A stretch of DNA of 64,000 nucleotides from Polaribacter sp. MED152 (GCF_000152945.2 NC_020830.1:1-64000), one strand, 5' to 3'. Shown: positions 42,609 through 50,846, counted from the first letter of the stretch. Numbers and translations are program-made. Notes: generated by a model not told the origin, from the sequence alone.

Positions 42609-44792
42609 TTAATCTTGTTCTTTGTTACCAAATGGTTTAATAATAAGGCCTACACTAAATATAAAACCATCTGTTGGCGCATATATTTCTGGGAAAACAG
42701 GATTTTCGTGCGGTGGTAATACCAAAGGTGAAAACCTGCTTTGTCTTCTATTTGTAAAATTTTCAAAATTTACAAATACACTTCCTAATTTAAAGTTACG
42801 CATTACCAATAAACCCATAGTTACAAAGTCTGTGGTTTCTGTACCATTAGATAAAAACTGTTTGCCAGTATAAAACGTTTCATATCCTATTCGCCATTTT
42901 TCAGATTCGTACATCAAAACACTACCTGCATTATGTTTTGCAGTTAATGGTTTCTGTGGATTACCAGGTAAATAATTTAGTTTGGTATCAATAAGTGCAT
43001 AGTTTAAAAACCATCTAAAATCTTTGTAGGTAAATTTAATATTTGTTTCTGCTCCTTTACTCAAGATTTCATCTGTTGCATTTTCGAACTGAAATAAACC
43101 GTTATCTGTTGAATTTAAAAGCAATCCATCTTTAATAGCAGTCACGTAAAATAATTGATTTATAGAAAAACCAATCTCATCAGATAGTCGCGTTTGATAA
43201 TTGAAATCAAAATTAACGCCATAAGAACGTTCTGCATTGGTGGTAGACTTATCTATACCTAGTACATTTTCAAAGTTAATATATTCTGCTTCTTCTGTAA
43301 AAATATCTGGAATCTTATACCCTAAACCTCCACCAATTCTACTTGAAAAACCATTATCATTTTTGTAGAGTAATGAAATTCTTGGAAGTGGAAAGAAACC
43401 GAAATCAGTATTGTAATCTGCTCTTAATCCTGTTTCCAATATCCAATTATCTGATAAGTCATAGATATTATTGGCAAATGCACCAAAGGTTACATCTTTT
43501 TGGTCTCTTTGTAATGGTAAGTTATCATTTTCATCAAAATTTGAGGTATATAGATTAGCGCCAATTATCCAATCCGTTTTTTCTGATGCTGTGGTATATG
43601 AGATTTCAGTAAAAGTATTTGTTTGTTTTCCATCAAAATTAAAATCGGGAACTGTTAAATTCCTATCAAAAAAAGAGACACTATTTTTAAACTCTAATGA
43701 ACTAACAGCATCTAATTGCGTTTGATATACCAATTGACTGCTTAATCGTTTTGAATTGTTTTCTTCTGTGTATTGATGTATACCCTCTTCACCATTTTCA
43801 ATTTTATTAATATCACCACCAATTCTATCATCATACGTACCATTTAAACCTAACCAAACTGTTGTGTTCTCTGATGGATAATAAAACAGTTTAGGGTTAA
43901 ATGAAATTGACGTTGTCTTTGGCAAATTACTAAAGCCATCACCTTCAGGGTCGTATGCTTTTTGATAATGAGCAGAGCCATAAAGTGAAAAACCAAATTT
44001 TTCATTCCGTTTGCTATAAAATACATTGGCTGTACTTCCTAATGCTTGTGTTTGCGTGAGCATTATATCTAAAGCAGGTTCAAAATCTGGTGTTTTGGAT
44101 ACCATATTTATTAAACCTGCAATTGCACCACCACCATAAAGTGTTGATGAACTTCCTTTAATAATTTCAAATTGTTGTAGGTCTAAAGGTGGTATTTGTA
44201 AAATACTTAACCCACTTGAGAAACCACCATACAATGGAAAACCATCTCTTAAAAGTTGTGTGTACCTTCCATCTAATCCTTGAATACGAATATTGGTGTT
44301 ACCACTACTTAATGAAGTTTGTTGCATTTGTATTCCTGTACTTTCACGAAGCACCATAGAAATATTAGTAGGGTTCATTATTGCTTTTTCTCCTAATTCT
44401 TCAACTCCTATAAATTCGATACGTGTTGGTATTTTTTTTACTGTTCTTGTACTTCTAGTGGATTGCACTACAATGGTTTCTAATTGATTAGCTCCTTCTT
44501 TTAATTTAAAGACTAACGCTGTATTACTTGGAATTTGAATTGAAGTCTCAAATGTTTCAAAACCTAAAAATGAAATGATTATTTGGTGCTGACCATCTGG
44601 GATTTTTGTAAACTCTGCAATACCATCAAAATTGGTTACTGCTCCTTTTTCTAATGTTTCAAAGTAAACTGTAGCACCCATTAAGGGCTCGTTTTCTTCA
44701 GTGACAATTTTAATTTGTATATCGTTTGTTTGTGCCTTAATTGAAAGGCAAAATAATAGCATGAGCTTTATGCTCAATAAGTATTTATTCAT
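42609..44792 (-). CDS. TonB-dependent receptor
   Basis: 727 residues. Signal peptide, an N-terminal carboxypeptidase-like regulatory domain (IQIKIVTEENEPLMGATVYFETLEKGAVTNFDGIAEF), a plug domain (IMNPTNISMVLRESTGIQMQQTS ... GLDGRYTQLLRDGFPLYGG), then the 22-strand barrel. It imports a metal chelate or similar ligand across the outer membrane. Linkage to a Fur-family gene and the Cys-rich DUF6660 protein suggests a metal substrate, which would make this operon combine uptake and export functions. Substrate unproven. Confidence 0.9.
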   Translation of the reverse strand: MNKYLLSIKLMLLFCLSIKAQTNDIQIKIVTEENEPLMGATVYFETLEKGAVTNFDGIAEFTKIPDGQHQIIISFLGFETFETSIQIPSNTALVFKLKEGANQLETIVVQSTRSTRTVKKIPTRIEFIGVEELGEKAIMNPTNISMVLRESTGIQMQQTSLSSGNTNIRIQGLDGRYTQLLRDGFPLYGGFSSGLSILQIPPLDLQQFEIIKGSSSTLYGGGAIAGLINMVSKTPDFEPALDIMLTQTQALGSTANVFYSKRNEKFGFSLYGSAHYQKAYDPEGDGFSNLPKTTSISFNPKLFYYPSENTTVWLGLNGTYDDRIGGDINKIENGEEGIHQYTEENNSKRLSSQLVYQTQLDAVSSLEFKNSVSFFDRNLTVPDFNFDGKQTNTFTEISYTTASEKTDWIIGANLYTSNFDENDNLPLQRDQKDVTFGAFANNIYDLSDNWILETGLRADYNTDFGFFPLPRISLLYKNDNGFSSRIGGGLGYKIPDIFTEEAEYINFENVLGIDKSTTNAERSYGVNFDFNYQTRLSDEIGFSINQLFYVTAIKDGLLLNSTDNGLFQFENATDEILSKGAETNIKFTYKDFRWFLNYALIDTKLNYLPGNPQKPLTAKHNAGSVLMYESEKWRIGYETFYTGKQFLSNGTETTDFVTMGLLVMRNFKLGSVFVNFENFTNRRQSRFSPLVLPPHENPVFPEIYAPTDGFIFSVGLIIKPFGNKEQD

Positions 44793-44845
44793 TGAATTTT
44801 AATTGTAATATTAACTAAATAATTGATTTTATAAATCCTAATAAT

Positions 44846-45163
44846 TTAGCTTATTACTCTTGGTGGTTGCCAAATATTAGATTGGAAATCAAATCTATAA
44901 ATTGACTGATAAGTAGATATTAATTTTGTAGAAATTCTATTGAAAGTTAATAACTCAAATGTTGCTAAAGGCTCATAAGTTATTGACATACCACAACAAT
45001 TACAAATACACATACTTGGACAGGTGTCATCACTATCTTCTTGGTGATTGTGGTTCATACTTATTTCATCTTGATGCTGGTCTTCTAAATTTTGACCATC
45101 AGAACAAGGCTTTGCCGAAAGCAATAGTATTAATAATGATAATATGATTGTTACAAATTTCAC
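44846..45163 (-). CDS. DUF6660 family Cys-rich protein
   Basis: 105 residues if started at the GTG at 45,163 (M-KFVTIILSLLILLLSAKPCSDG), which matches the usual start of this family; an ATG ten codons upstream (45,193) is also open. After the signal peptide comes a His/Asp-rich stretch (HNHQEDSDD) and a Cys-rich core CPSMCICNCCGM, likely to bind metal, then the ending FDFQSNIWQPPRVIS. Small proteins like this accompany metal-related TonB receptors in Bacteroidota. First gene of the receptor-Fur operon. Confidence 0.72.
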   Translation of the reverse strand: MKFVTIILSLLILLLSAKPCSDGQNLEDQHQDEISMNHNHQEDSDDTCPSMCICNCCGMSITYEPLATFELLTFNRISTKLISTYQSIYRFDFQSNIWQPPRVIS

Positions 45164-45188
45164 TGTGACAAAGATAGACAAATACTTA

Positions 45189-45261
45189 TGCAATGATTGT
45201 GCAAATGTTTGGTATGAAATACAATCAACTACAAGAATTACATAAGTTGCAAATGATTGTG
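45189..45261. promoter_or_regulatory. Operator candidates upstream of the DUF6660-TonB receptor-Fur operon
   Basis: TGCAATGATTGTGCA (45,189-45,203) and a related TGCAAATGATTGTG (45,248-45,261), 59 bp apart, lie upstream of the operon. A TATCTTTG -7-like box (minus strand, 45,169-45,176) follows the first. A third related site lies at 42,174. Confidence 0.5.
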
Positions 45262-45284
45262 AATTATTGCTTATAAATGAAAAC

Positions 45285-46217
45285 CTAATACTTTTCCGAA
45301 TTAATTAAATCAACCAAATCTCCACCATCTTCGATATTTGAGGTCTCTAGAATAGTACTACATTGAATGTGAAAACCTTCTAAATTTAATTGTTTTGAAA
45401 CTTTATTCCATTTATCAAATTCAGTTTTGTCTGGATATGCTATAACATTATATTCTTTTAAGGGGTTTAGTAATTCTTTTTTGAAATTAGACTTACTGCC
45501 TGTTGCTAACCAAAGGACTTTTGGCTCTACAATACTCATTATTACAGCAGTCTTTTCTGATTCTACTAAACAAATTGTATTACCTTTTTCGATGTTGTTT
45601 ATGTTTTGTAATCCAAATAGGCATTGTTGTAACACGAAGTCTTTTAATTTCATTTGTTTATGAATCCAACTAATCCTATTATAAGGTTTCTTAACTCTTT
45701 TGCCTGTATTACTGTCATATAACATAATTTTACCACCATGGATTACGTTTTGGGAATCAATTTGCCAGAATACTGTTGCACCATTCCAGTAATTTGTGGT
45801 GCCTAATTGAAATTTATTAATTGCATGTAATACTTTTGTTGGATCATAATTTTTAAGTAAATAAGTGATAAAATTATTTTGTTGCTTTATGTTGTTGATG
45901 CCGTTATTTACGATATTAATCTGTTGCCTACTGTTGTTGTCTTGTTGATTTATACTAGAAAACTGTTGTAAAACTGTTGTTTTGTGAAACGTTGGTTGCG
46001 TTGCAACATGATTAATACTTGCATTATTAACGATACAATTTTTTGAAGGATTTTTAAAGTAACCACATTTGCTTTCCCTATCACATCTACCATCTATATG
46101 ATTTAAGTATTGCATAGTTTCGTTGTCAATAAATTTGACAAATGTTTTTTTATTGCAATGAGGGCATAAAAACTTCTTACTTGATGGATCCAAACTGTAT
46201 TTGTAATTTTTACTCAT
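45285..46217 (-). CDS. DUF6371 protein, zinc-finger and Toprim-like (primase-like)
   Basis: 310 residues. N-terminal zinc-finger-like region with FLCPHCNKKTFVKF and GRCDRESKCGYF, followed by an Asn/Gln-rich linker (about 75-115). A Toprim-like part has NTICLVESEKTAVIMSIV, LWLATGSKSNF and NVIAYPDKTEFDKW. DUF6371 proteins occur on Bacteroidota mobile elements and resemble DnaG-type primases, so a role in element replication is likely but not shown. Gene order with the AAA ATPase supports this. Confidence 0.72.
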   Translation of the reverse strand: MSKNYKYSLDPSSKKFLCPHCNKKTFVKFIDNETMQYLNHIDGRCDRESKCGYFKNPSKNCIVNNASINHVATQPTFHKTTVLQQFSSINQQDNNSRQQINIVNNGINNIKQQNNFITYLLKNYDPTKVLHAINKFQLGTTNYWNGATVFWQIDSQNVIHGGKIMLYDSNTGKRVKKPYNRISWIHKQMKLKDFVLQQCLFGLQNINNIEKGNTICLVESEKTAVIMSIVEPKVLWLATGSKSNFKKELLNPLKEYNVIAYPDKTEFDKWNKVSKQLNLEGFHIQCSTILETSNIEDGGDLVDLINSEKY

Positions 46218-46246
46218 ATTATTTCTATTCGTACCAATCGTACCAA

Positions 46247-46447
46247 TTATTTAGTACGAATGGTACGACTTTTTTTTACTACATTCTCTATTAAATATCT
46301 AATTGCATCATTATCAGTGAAATCTGGTAATTTGTCTTTTATGTTAATGTTTTTCTTATTCATTTCGCTTTTGAGCATATGAAATAGCTTTGTAAACTCT
46401 TCTTCTTGAAGAGCTTTAGCAATTACATATACATCAGAAGCTAACAT
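46247..46447 (-). CDS. Small hypothetical protein of the element's replication module
   Basis: 66 residues, mostly helical and charged (LQEEEFTKLFHMLKSEMNKKNINIKDKLPDFTDNDAIRYLIENVV). No family recognised. Its ATG is 1 bp after the stop of the AAA ATPase gene, and the DUF6371 gene follows 29 bp later, so it is probably translated from the same transcript. Confidence 0.6.
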   Translation of the reverse strand: MLASDVYVIAKALQEEEFTKLFHMLKSEMNKKNINIKDKLPDFTDNDAIRYLIENVVKKSRTIRTK

Positions 46448-46448
46448 A

Positions 46449-47483
46449 TTAAATACCTAGTTTTTTTCTTCTTTTTCTTATTGCACCTTCACTTAGACTT
46501 AATCTATCACCAATTTTAACATTACTAAGTCCTTCAGAAATAAGCAGTTTAATTTGCTCATTTATTTCATTACTGTTTATAGTGTTATTTGTATTGAGGT
46601 GATTGTTTTCTAAATCAAATTCTTCAAAACAAAATTCTAGAAAGTTTGTTGCTTTATCTATACTACAAAGTATAATGTTTTCTTCATGATAGATGTGCTC
46701 TGTATTTCGCTGTTTCAATTGCTTGATATACCTAAATGAAGGGTCTTGTGAACTTTTGCCTATAGCAAAGCAACTATCACAAAAATTCATTAGCATTTTA
46801 CTACCAGCTAAGTCATTTTTTGTAATTGGTTTAGAATCATCTCTTTTAGGTGTGTGTGCTAAAACTAAAATTGATATTCCTTTAGTTTTTGAAAGTTGTT
46901 TTAAAGTTTTCATTAATACCAAAGCGTCTTTTGCTTTTTCGTTTTCAGCACTTAAAAATGTGAGGTTGTCAACAATTAAGATAGTAGCCTGTGTTTCTTC
47001 AATATAAGCAGGAAGGGTTGCACATAAATACTCTTCGTAATTCTTAAAATTACTTGGCAGAGTTTCTTCAGTATTTAATTCTGCTCGAAGAAAATTATGA
47101 TGAAACTGATAATGATTGGTAAAATTTTCTGCATATCGATTTTCAAATTGCTTATCAGATAATTCAAAATCTAAAAAAAGTACTTTCTGTGGTGCACATT
47201 CTAATTTGAAACCATTAATTGAAACACCATAACTCAAACTATCGGCTATTTGAACAGCTAATATGGATTTTCCTAAATTGGTGTCTGAAAATAGTATACA
47301 TAATTCATTTTCATACCAAAGTTCACTAAATAGCATTTTAGGAATAGGTCTGCTTTTTGCATTATTTATCCAAGAATTTGCATCATTGATAATTAGAGAA
47401 TTTACATCCTTATTATTTTTTTGTAATAAACTTTCATTATGAAATATATCTTGACTAATACTATGTATGGCTTCTTTACTCAT
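46449..47483 (-). CDS. AAA family ATPase (RepA-like helicase)
   Basis: 344 residues from the ATG at 47,483, which overlaps the RHH gene's stop as ATGAGTAA. Walker A is in FSDTNLGKSILAVQIA and Walker B in ATILIVDNLTFLS, followed by ILVLAHTPKR. This is the RecA/DnaB-type fold of RepA-like helicases on mobile elements. The C-terminal ~45 residues form a helix-turn-helix (LISEGLSNVKIGDRLSLSEGAIRKRRKKLGI), suggesting DNA binding. It probably unwinds or loads at the element's origin. Confidence 0.78.
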   Translation of the reverse strand: MSKEAIHSISQDIFHNESLLQKNNKDVNSLIINDANSWINNAKSRPIPKMLFSELWYENELCILFSDTNLGKSILAVQIADSLSYGVSINGFKLECAPQKVLFLDFELSDKQFENRYAENFTNHYQFHHNFLRAELNTEETLPSNFKNYEEYLCATLPAYIEETQATILIVDNLTFLSAENEKAKDALVLMKTLKQLSKTKGISILVLAHTPKRDDSKPITKNDLAGSKMLMNFCDSCFAIGKSSQDPSFRYIKQLKQRNTEHIYHEENIILCSIDKATNFLEFCFEEFDLENNHLNTNNTINSNEINEQIKLLISEGLSNVKIGDRLSLSEGAIRKRRKKLGI

Positions 47484-47679
47484 GGTCAAAATATTTATTG
47501 GTTGATGTTGGATTACATTCAATAACAATATCTTCTAGTTCTTCGGAAAAATAGTCATCTGTGTATTCATATATTATCTCTCTTAATAATTTTGAAATGC
47601 TTTGGTTGTTATCATCTGCGATGATTTCAAGATCATCTTTTAATCTTGAGTTAATTCGAATGTTAATTGTTGTTTTCAT
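47476..47679 (-). CDS. Ribbon-helix-helix (CopG/Arc-type) protein
   Basis: 67 residues. The N-terminal TTINIRINSRLKDDLEIIADDNNQSISKLLREII fits a ribbon-helix-helix DNA-binding fold; the tail is acidic. Likely a copy-control or transcription regulator for the downstream ATPase gene, with which it overlaps by 8 bp. The gap upstream (47,680-47,886) contains iteron-like repeats that could be its binding site. Confidence 0.7.
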   Translation of the reverse strand: MKTTINIRINSRLKDDLEIIADDNNQSISKLLREIIYEYTDDYFSEELEDIVIECNPTSTNKYFDHE

Positions 47680-47822
47680 TCTTCTTTTATTTTATAAATT
47701 AATACTTATAAATACATGCTAAAAAGAATAATGAAAGCATACCAATGGGCAACTACCTAATTAACAGTATTTAACTAGGTGCAATATTGGAATAACATAA
47801 AGTTTAAAAAAGGGAAGTAGGA

Positions 47823-47873
47823 TGGGAAATTTGTGGGAAATTTGTGGGAAATTTTCCTTTTTGTGGGAAATTT
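47823..47873. repeat. Iteron-like repeats TGGGAAATTT (four copies)
   Basis: TGGGAAATTT at 47,823, 47,834, 47,845 and 47,864. The first three are exactly 11 bp apart, about one helical turn; three of the copies are preceded by GTG or TTG. They lie in the gap between the unknown gene at 47,887 and the RHH gene. They could be an origin or operator of the element. Confidence 0.6.
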
Positions 47874-47886
47874 TAAAAAATGGATT

Positions 47887-48852
47887 CTAATTTCTGAAAT
47901 TGTCCCAATCTTTTTTGATTTTTTTGACCCTATTTCTATGGGTGTTTGATTCATTTCCATTCAACTTTAGAGTACTAAAGTTAAAATTGAAATAACTGTT
48001 TATAATTTCTCCAAATACTTTCGCTGAAGGCATTGTTATACATAGAACATTATTGAAGAAATCAAATAAACATATAGCAAATGCTCTATTAATTTTTTCC
48101 GTCTTTAAAATTTGATTTTCAATAAACTCTACTTGTTTTAGAGAGTGAAAATTTTCAGCGTATTTCTGGTAGATTATTTTAGAAATTGGTTTGGTGGCAA
48201 ATACATTGTTTTTCTCTAACTTGAATTGATTATTTAATTCTATTAAGATTTTTAAATTATTTTCAAATTCAAATATATTTTTGATAGTAGTATTATTATC
48301 GAATAAATGTTTACTGTAGTAATCATTATCTCCAGCTAAAAATGGAATAATTAATTCAAACTCATAATCCAGATTTTTAATTAAAGTTTCTTGATATCTT
48401 TTTAGGTACTCAAATTTTGTGTTTGGTACAACTTGACGATTTTCGTCAAACTTAAATTTCAAGCCTATTTTGTTTGGAACCTTATTGTAATAAAAATTAA
48501 AATATTTTAAACCAATCTTTTTACGTTCATTTTTATCAAGTCCAAAAACATCTTCTTCTAAATCAAGATTAAATAAAATATTATTTCCTAGTCCTGCACT
48601 ATAATGGTTAAGCAAATATTTATAAAACTCTTGTGAAACAGCATTGTTATAAATAAACTTTTCTTTAACCTGCTTATTACTTTTATTAATACGATACTCT
48701 CCTAATTTATTAGTTTCTTCAAATACTCCTGAGGATTCATGGGAGATATACTTATTACCATAGTTTTTATTAATTATATATTCAGTTATTCTTACTAAAT
48801 CATTTGTTTCATAAATTGATAATGGTAAAGTATTGTAAAAATGCGTTTTCAT
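47887..48852 (-). CDS. Hypothetical protein of the integrative element
   Basis: 321 residues, no signal peptide or membrane segment, no family recognised. Rich in Asn, Lys, Phe and Tyr; mostly predicted helical by eye (QVEFIENQILKTEKINRAFAICLFDFFNNVL), with a basic tail (NRVKKIKKDWDNF). The stop of the integrase gene touches its ATG (48,852), so both are co-translated. That pairing suggests a role in integration/excision or maintenance, but this is inference only. Confidence 0.65.
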   Translation of the reverse strand: MKTHFYNTLPLSIYETNDLVRITEYIINKNYGNKYISHESSGVFEETNKLGEYRINKSNKQVKEKFIYNNAVSQEFYKYLLNHYSAGLGNNILFNLDLEEDVFGLDKNERKKIGLKYFNFYYNKVPNKIGLKFKFDENRQVVPNTKFEYLKRYQETLIKNLDYEFELIIPFLAGDNDYYSKHLFDNNTTIKNIFEFENNLKILIELNNQFKLEKNNVFATKPISKIIYQKYAENFHSLKQVEFIENQILKTEKINRAFAICLFDFFNNVLCITMPSAKVFGEIINSYFNFNFSTLKLNGNESNTHRNRVKKIKKDWDNFRN

Positions 48853-50147
48853 TATTTTAATAAATTTGAATAGTCTTCAGGAAGTATAGCATCTATTTTT
48901 CTTAAGTATAATTCAAGAGCTTCCATTCTTTTATGACCAGTTATCAACATTAGTTTGCTTTTAGCTTCAAAGGGTGAATAAGACTTAGACATTTCATTAT
49001 ATAATTTGGTTATAAAAGTGTGCCTAAAACTATATAGACCATATTCTTTACCTAATCCAAAATGATCTTTTACTTTTTTGAATTGTTTTGTGAAGTAATC
49101 TCTCTTATTATTTTCGGTAGTAGCCCATTGATCACCAATTTTATTGGGAGTAAATAAAAAATCATTTTGATTTAGCTTTTTAAGATCTGGCAACTGATCA
49201 ATAATTATAGTAGGAATTATTTTTATTTTGACTGGTTGATTTTTTGCCCTTACATAAATTTTCTTATCAATGATATCAATGTCTCCTACTTTTAGTCGGC
49301 AAACTTCAACTGGTCTCAAGAAATTATAAGAAACAAATTGAACAAATAGATGTAAAATGTTATTAGTGTTTTTTAGGTAATCAAATATTTCATTAAGCTC
49401 AGTAGGAGTGTAAGTTTTATTTCTTTCTGGAGTAGATTTTAGAATATTTATTTTTTTAACAAAATTATCTTTTATAATCTCATTGTCTTCTAACGTTTGA
49501 AATAATGAACTGATATCAGTTCGAGTATTGTTTCTATTTCTAGCGCTTGATGTTTGCAATACACTATTTAAATATAGAATTACATTTTTTTTATTTATGC
49601 TACAGATATCATCTTTTGGTTTTATACTTTGTTCTTCCAACCACTTTTTGAATCTATTAATTCTTCCATTAAAGTTTTTAAAGGAAGTGGCACTTTGGAC
49701 TTTTGATTTTATTTTAAGTCCTAGATTGAAAGCATCTTCAATAGTATGAGTAGGTAGGGTGTTATTTATATCGGATTTTATTTCTTTTTTAGAGGAGCTC
49801 GTCACATCTGTTATTTCCTCTTCCTTTATTGAAAGTTGTTTTTCGAAAAACTCGATTAAACCCTCATTCTCTTGGTATGGATTGTATCCTTTTTGTAATA
49901 GAATGATTAAACCTTTTTTTATTTTATTTAAAATGTATAATCGATCTTTCTTGTTTTTATAGGTGTTTACACCAGCTTTTATATTAGTTTGTCTTACCAG
50001 TTTACCTGTTTCTGGATTTCTAAAAGAATAATAAACATACCAATTCTTAAGGAGTGCTTCCTTCTTAGTCTTGGATGAGAGTTTAGACCAATTGGATATA
50101 TCTACACCACCAGTGTAGAATTTTGGATCAGAATATTTCATTTTCAT
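48852..50147 (-). CDS. Tyrosine-type recombinase/integrase of the element
   Basis: 431 residues from the ATG at 50,147 (MKMKYSDPKFYTGG). Longer starts up to 50,228 would run through the arm sites and the tRNA terminator, so they are rejected. A core-binding SAM-like domain lies at about 130-230, then the catalytic domain: Arg in FLRPVEVCRLKVGD, YSFRHTFITKLYN (His/Arg box), ITGHKRMEALELYLRK with the nucleophile Tyr in LELY. It catalyses insertion and excision at tRNA-Met. Its start lies 7 bp from the right-hand arm-type sites, which suggests autoregulation. Confidence 0.9.
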   Translation of the reverse strand: MKMKYSDPKFYTGGVDISNWSKLSSKTKKEALLKNWYVYYSFRNPETGKLVRQTNIKAGVNTYKNKKDRLYILNKIKKGLIILLQKGYNPYQENEGLIEFFEKQLSIKEEEITDVTSSSKKEIKSDINNTLPTHTIEDAFNLGLKIKSKVQSATSFKNFNGRINRFKKWLEEQSIKPKDDICSINKKNVILYLNSVLQTSSARNRNNTRTDISSLFQTLEDNEIIKDNFVKKINILKSTPERNKTYTPTELNEIFDYLKNTNNILHLFVQFVSYNFLRPVEVCRLKVGDIDIIDKKIYVRAKNQPVKIKIIPTIIIDQLPDLKKLNQNDFLFTPNKIGDQWATTENNKRDYFTKQFKKVKDHFGLGKEYGLYSFRHTFITKLYNEMSKSYSPFEAKSKLMLITGHKRMEALELYLRKIDAILPEDYSNLLK

Positions 50148-50153
50148 AGGTGA

Positions 50154-50175
50154 ATCGTGTACTATATCGTGTACT
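50154..50175. repeat. Arm-type site pair, right end
   Basis: ATCGTGTACT at 50,154-50,163 and again at 50,166-50,175, 12 bp apart and followed by CT. Same orientation and spacing as the pair at 26,813-26,834. They lie immediately upstream of the integrase start, in its probable promoter. Confidence 0.65.
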
Positions 50176-50204
50176 CTTTGTAAAAGTAAATAAAATGAGG
50201 GCAT

Positions 50205-50233
50205 AAAAAAACGAATTGTGAGACACAATTCGT
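50205..50233 (-). terminator. Terminator of tRNA-Met carried by the element
   Basis: Stem ACGAATTGTG (50,211-50,220) / CACAATTCGT (50,224-50,233), loop AGA, followed on the minus strand by seven T residues. It is nearly identical to the displaced chromosomal copy at 26,672-26,705. Confidence 0.75.
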
Positions 50234-50254
50234 TGTTTTATCTAGCTTATAAAC

Positions 50255-50300
50255 TTGTAGCGAAGACGGGATTTGAACCCGTGACCTCAGGGTTATGAAT
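50255..50300. repeat. Right attachment site (within tRNA-Met)
   Basis: 46-bp perfect copy of 26,719-26,764. It supplies the 3' half of the intact tRNA-Met, so the tRNA is rebuilt by the inserted element. Confidence 0.93.
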
Positions 50301-50331
50301 CCTGCGCTCTAACCAACTGAGCTACCTCGCC
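50258..50331 (-). tRNA. tRNA-Met(CAT), integration target
   Basis: 74 nt on the minus strand. The acceptor stem GGCGAGG/CTTCGCT has two G-T pairs; the D-arm is GCTC/GAGC; the anticodon loop is TTCATAA; the T-arm is CACGG-GTTCAAATC-CCGT-type. The anticodon stem CAGGA/CCCTG ends in an A-C mismatch. CCA is not encoded. The 3' half lies in the attachment repeat. CAT also allows an initiator or a modified Ile tRNA, but Met elongator is most likely. Confidence 0.9.
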
Positions 50332-50439
50332 ATTGACTTTGAGGATGCAAATATAATCGATTTTTACATACTGGCAAGTGGAGGTTTTAATTTTTTTTCT
50401 TCAAATTAATACCTATCTTGTGCATTAACTTTTTATATA

Positions 50440-50823
50440 ATGGATAAAGTAAAATACGAAATAGAAATTCCTGTTCATGCATCTCCAAACATGCTATATC
50501 AGTATATTTCATCACCATCTAATTTACAAGAATGGTTTGCAGATACCGTGAATTCTAGAGGTAAAATTTATACATTTAGTTGGGATGGTACAGAAGAACA
50601 GGCAGAATTGGTAACAAAAAAGTCCGAAGAAAGAATTCGATTTAAGTGGTTAGAGAGCGAAGATGATGATAGTTTTTTCGAAATTAAAATTCAAGTTGAT
50701 CCGTTAACCAAAGACGTTTCTTTAATTATTACAGATTTTGCAGATGATGAAGATGAAGTTGAGGAAGCGAAACAACTATGGGAGAATCAAATAGATGAAT
50801 TAAAGCATACTATAGGAGCTTAA
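50440..50823 (+). CDS. START-like domain protein
   Basis: 127 residues. A compact START/AHSA1-like fold: EIEIPVHASPNMLYQYISSPSNLQEWFAD at the N-terminus, a central beta sheet, and a C-terminal helix (EEAKQLWENQIDELKHTIG). Acidic overall. This small family is conserved in Flavobacteriia and usually next to the class IV aminotransferase gene, as here; a lipid or other hydrophobic ligand is possible, but its function is unknown. Ends with a strong terminator. Confidence 0.8.
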   Translation: MDKVKYEIEIPVHASPNMLYQYISSPSNLQEWFADTVNSRGKIYTFSWDGTEEQAELVTKKSEERIRFKWLESEDDDSFFEIKIQVDPLTKDVSLIITDFADDEDEVEEAKQLWENQIDELKHTIGA

Positions 50824-50846
50824 TTTACATGATAATATTATATTTT

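Larger units (their letters stand above)
26719..50300. mobile_element. 23.5-kb integrative element in tRNA-Met carrying metal resistance
   Basis: Bounded by 46-bp perfect direct repeats (26,719-26,764 and 50,255-50,300) that are the 3' half of tRNA-Met; the repeat-to-repeat distance is 23,536 bp. The integrase gene lies at the right end beside the intact tRNA. Order from right to left: integrase, unknown protein, RHH protein, AAA ATPase, small protein, DUF6371 protein, then copper/zinc resistance genes. All its genes are on the minus strand. No relaxase, T4SS, coupling protein or phage structural gene was seen, so it is not a self-transferable ICE; it may be mobilised in trans. Confidence 0.92.

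Noticed and set aside
47775..47960. Possible small minus-strand gene across the TGGGAAATTT repeats
   Set aside because: Its translation is a by-product of the repeats and it overlaps the well-supported gene at 47,887-48,852.
26719..50300. Prophage or self-transferring ICE
   Set aside because: No capsid, terminase, relaxase, coupling protein or T4SS genes could be found among the translated genes of the island.
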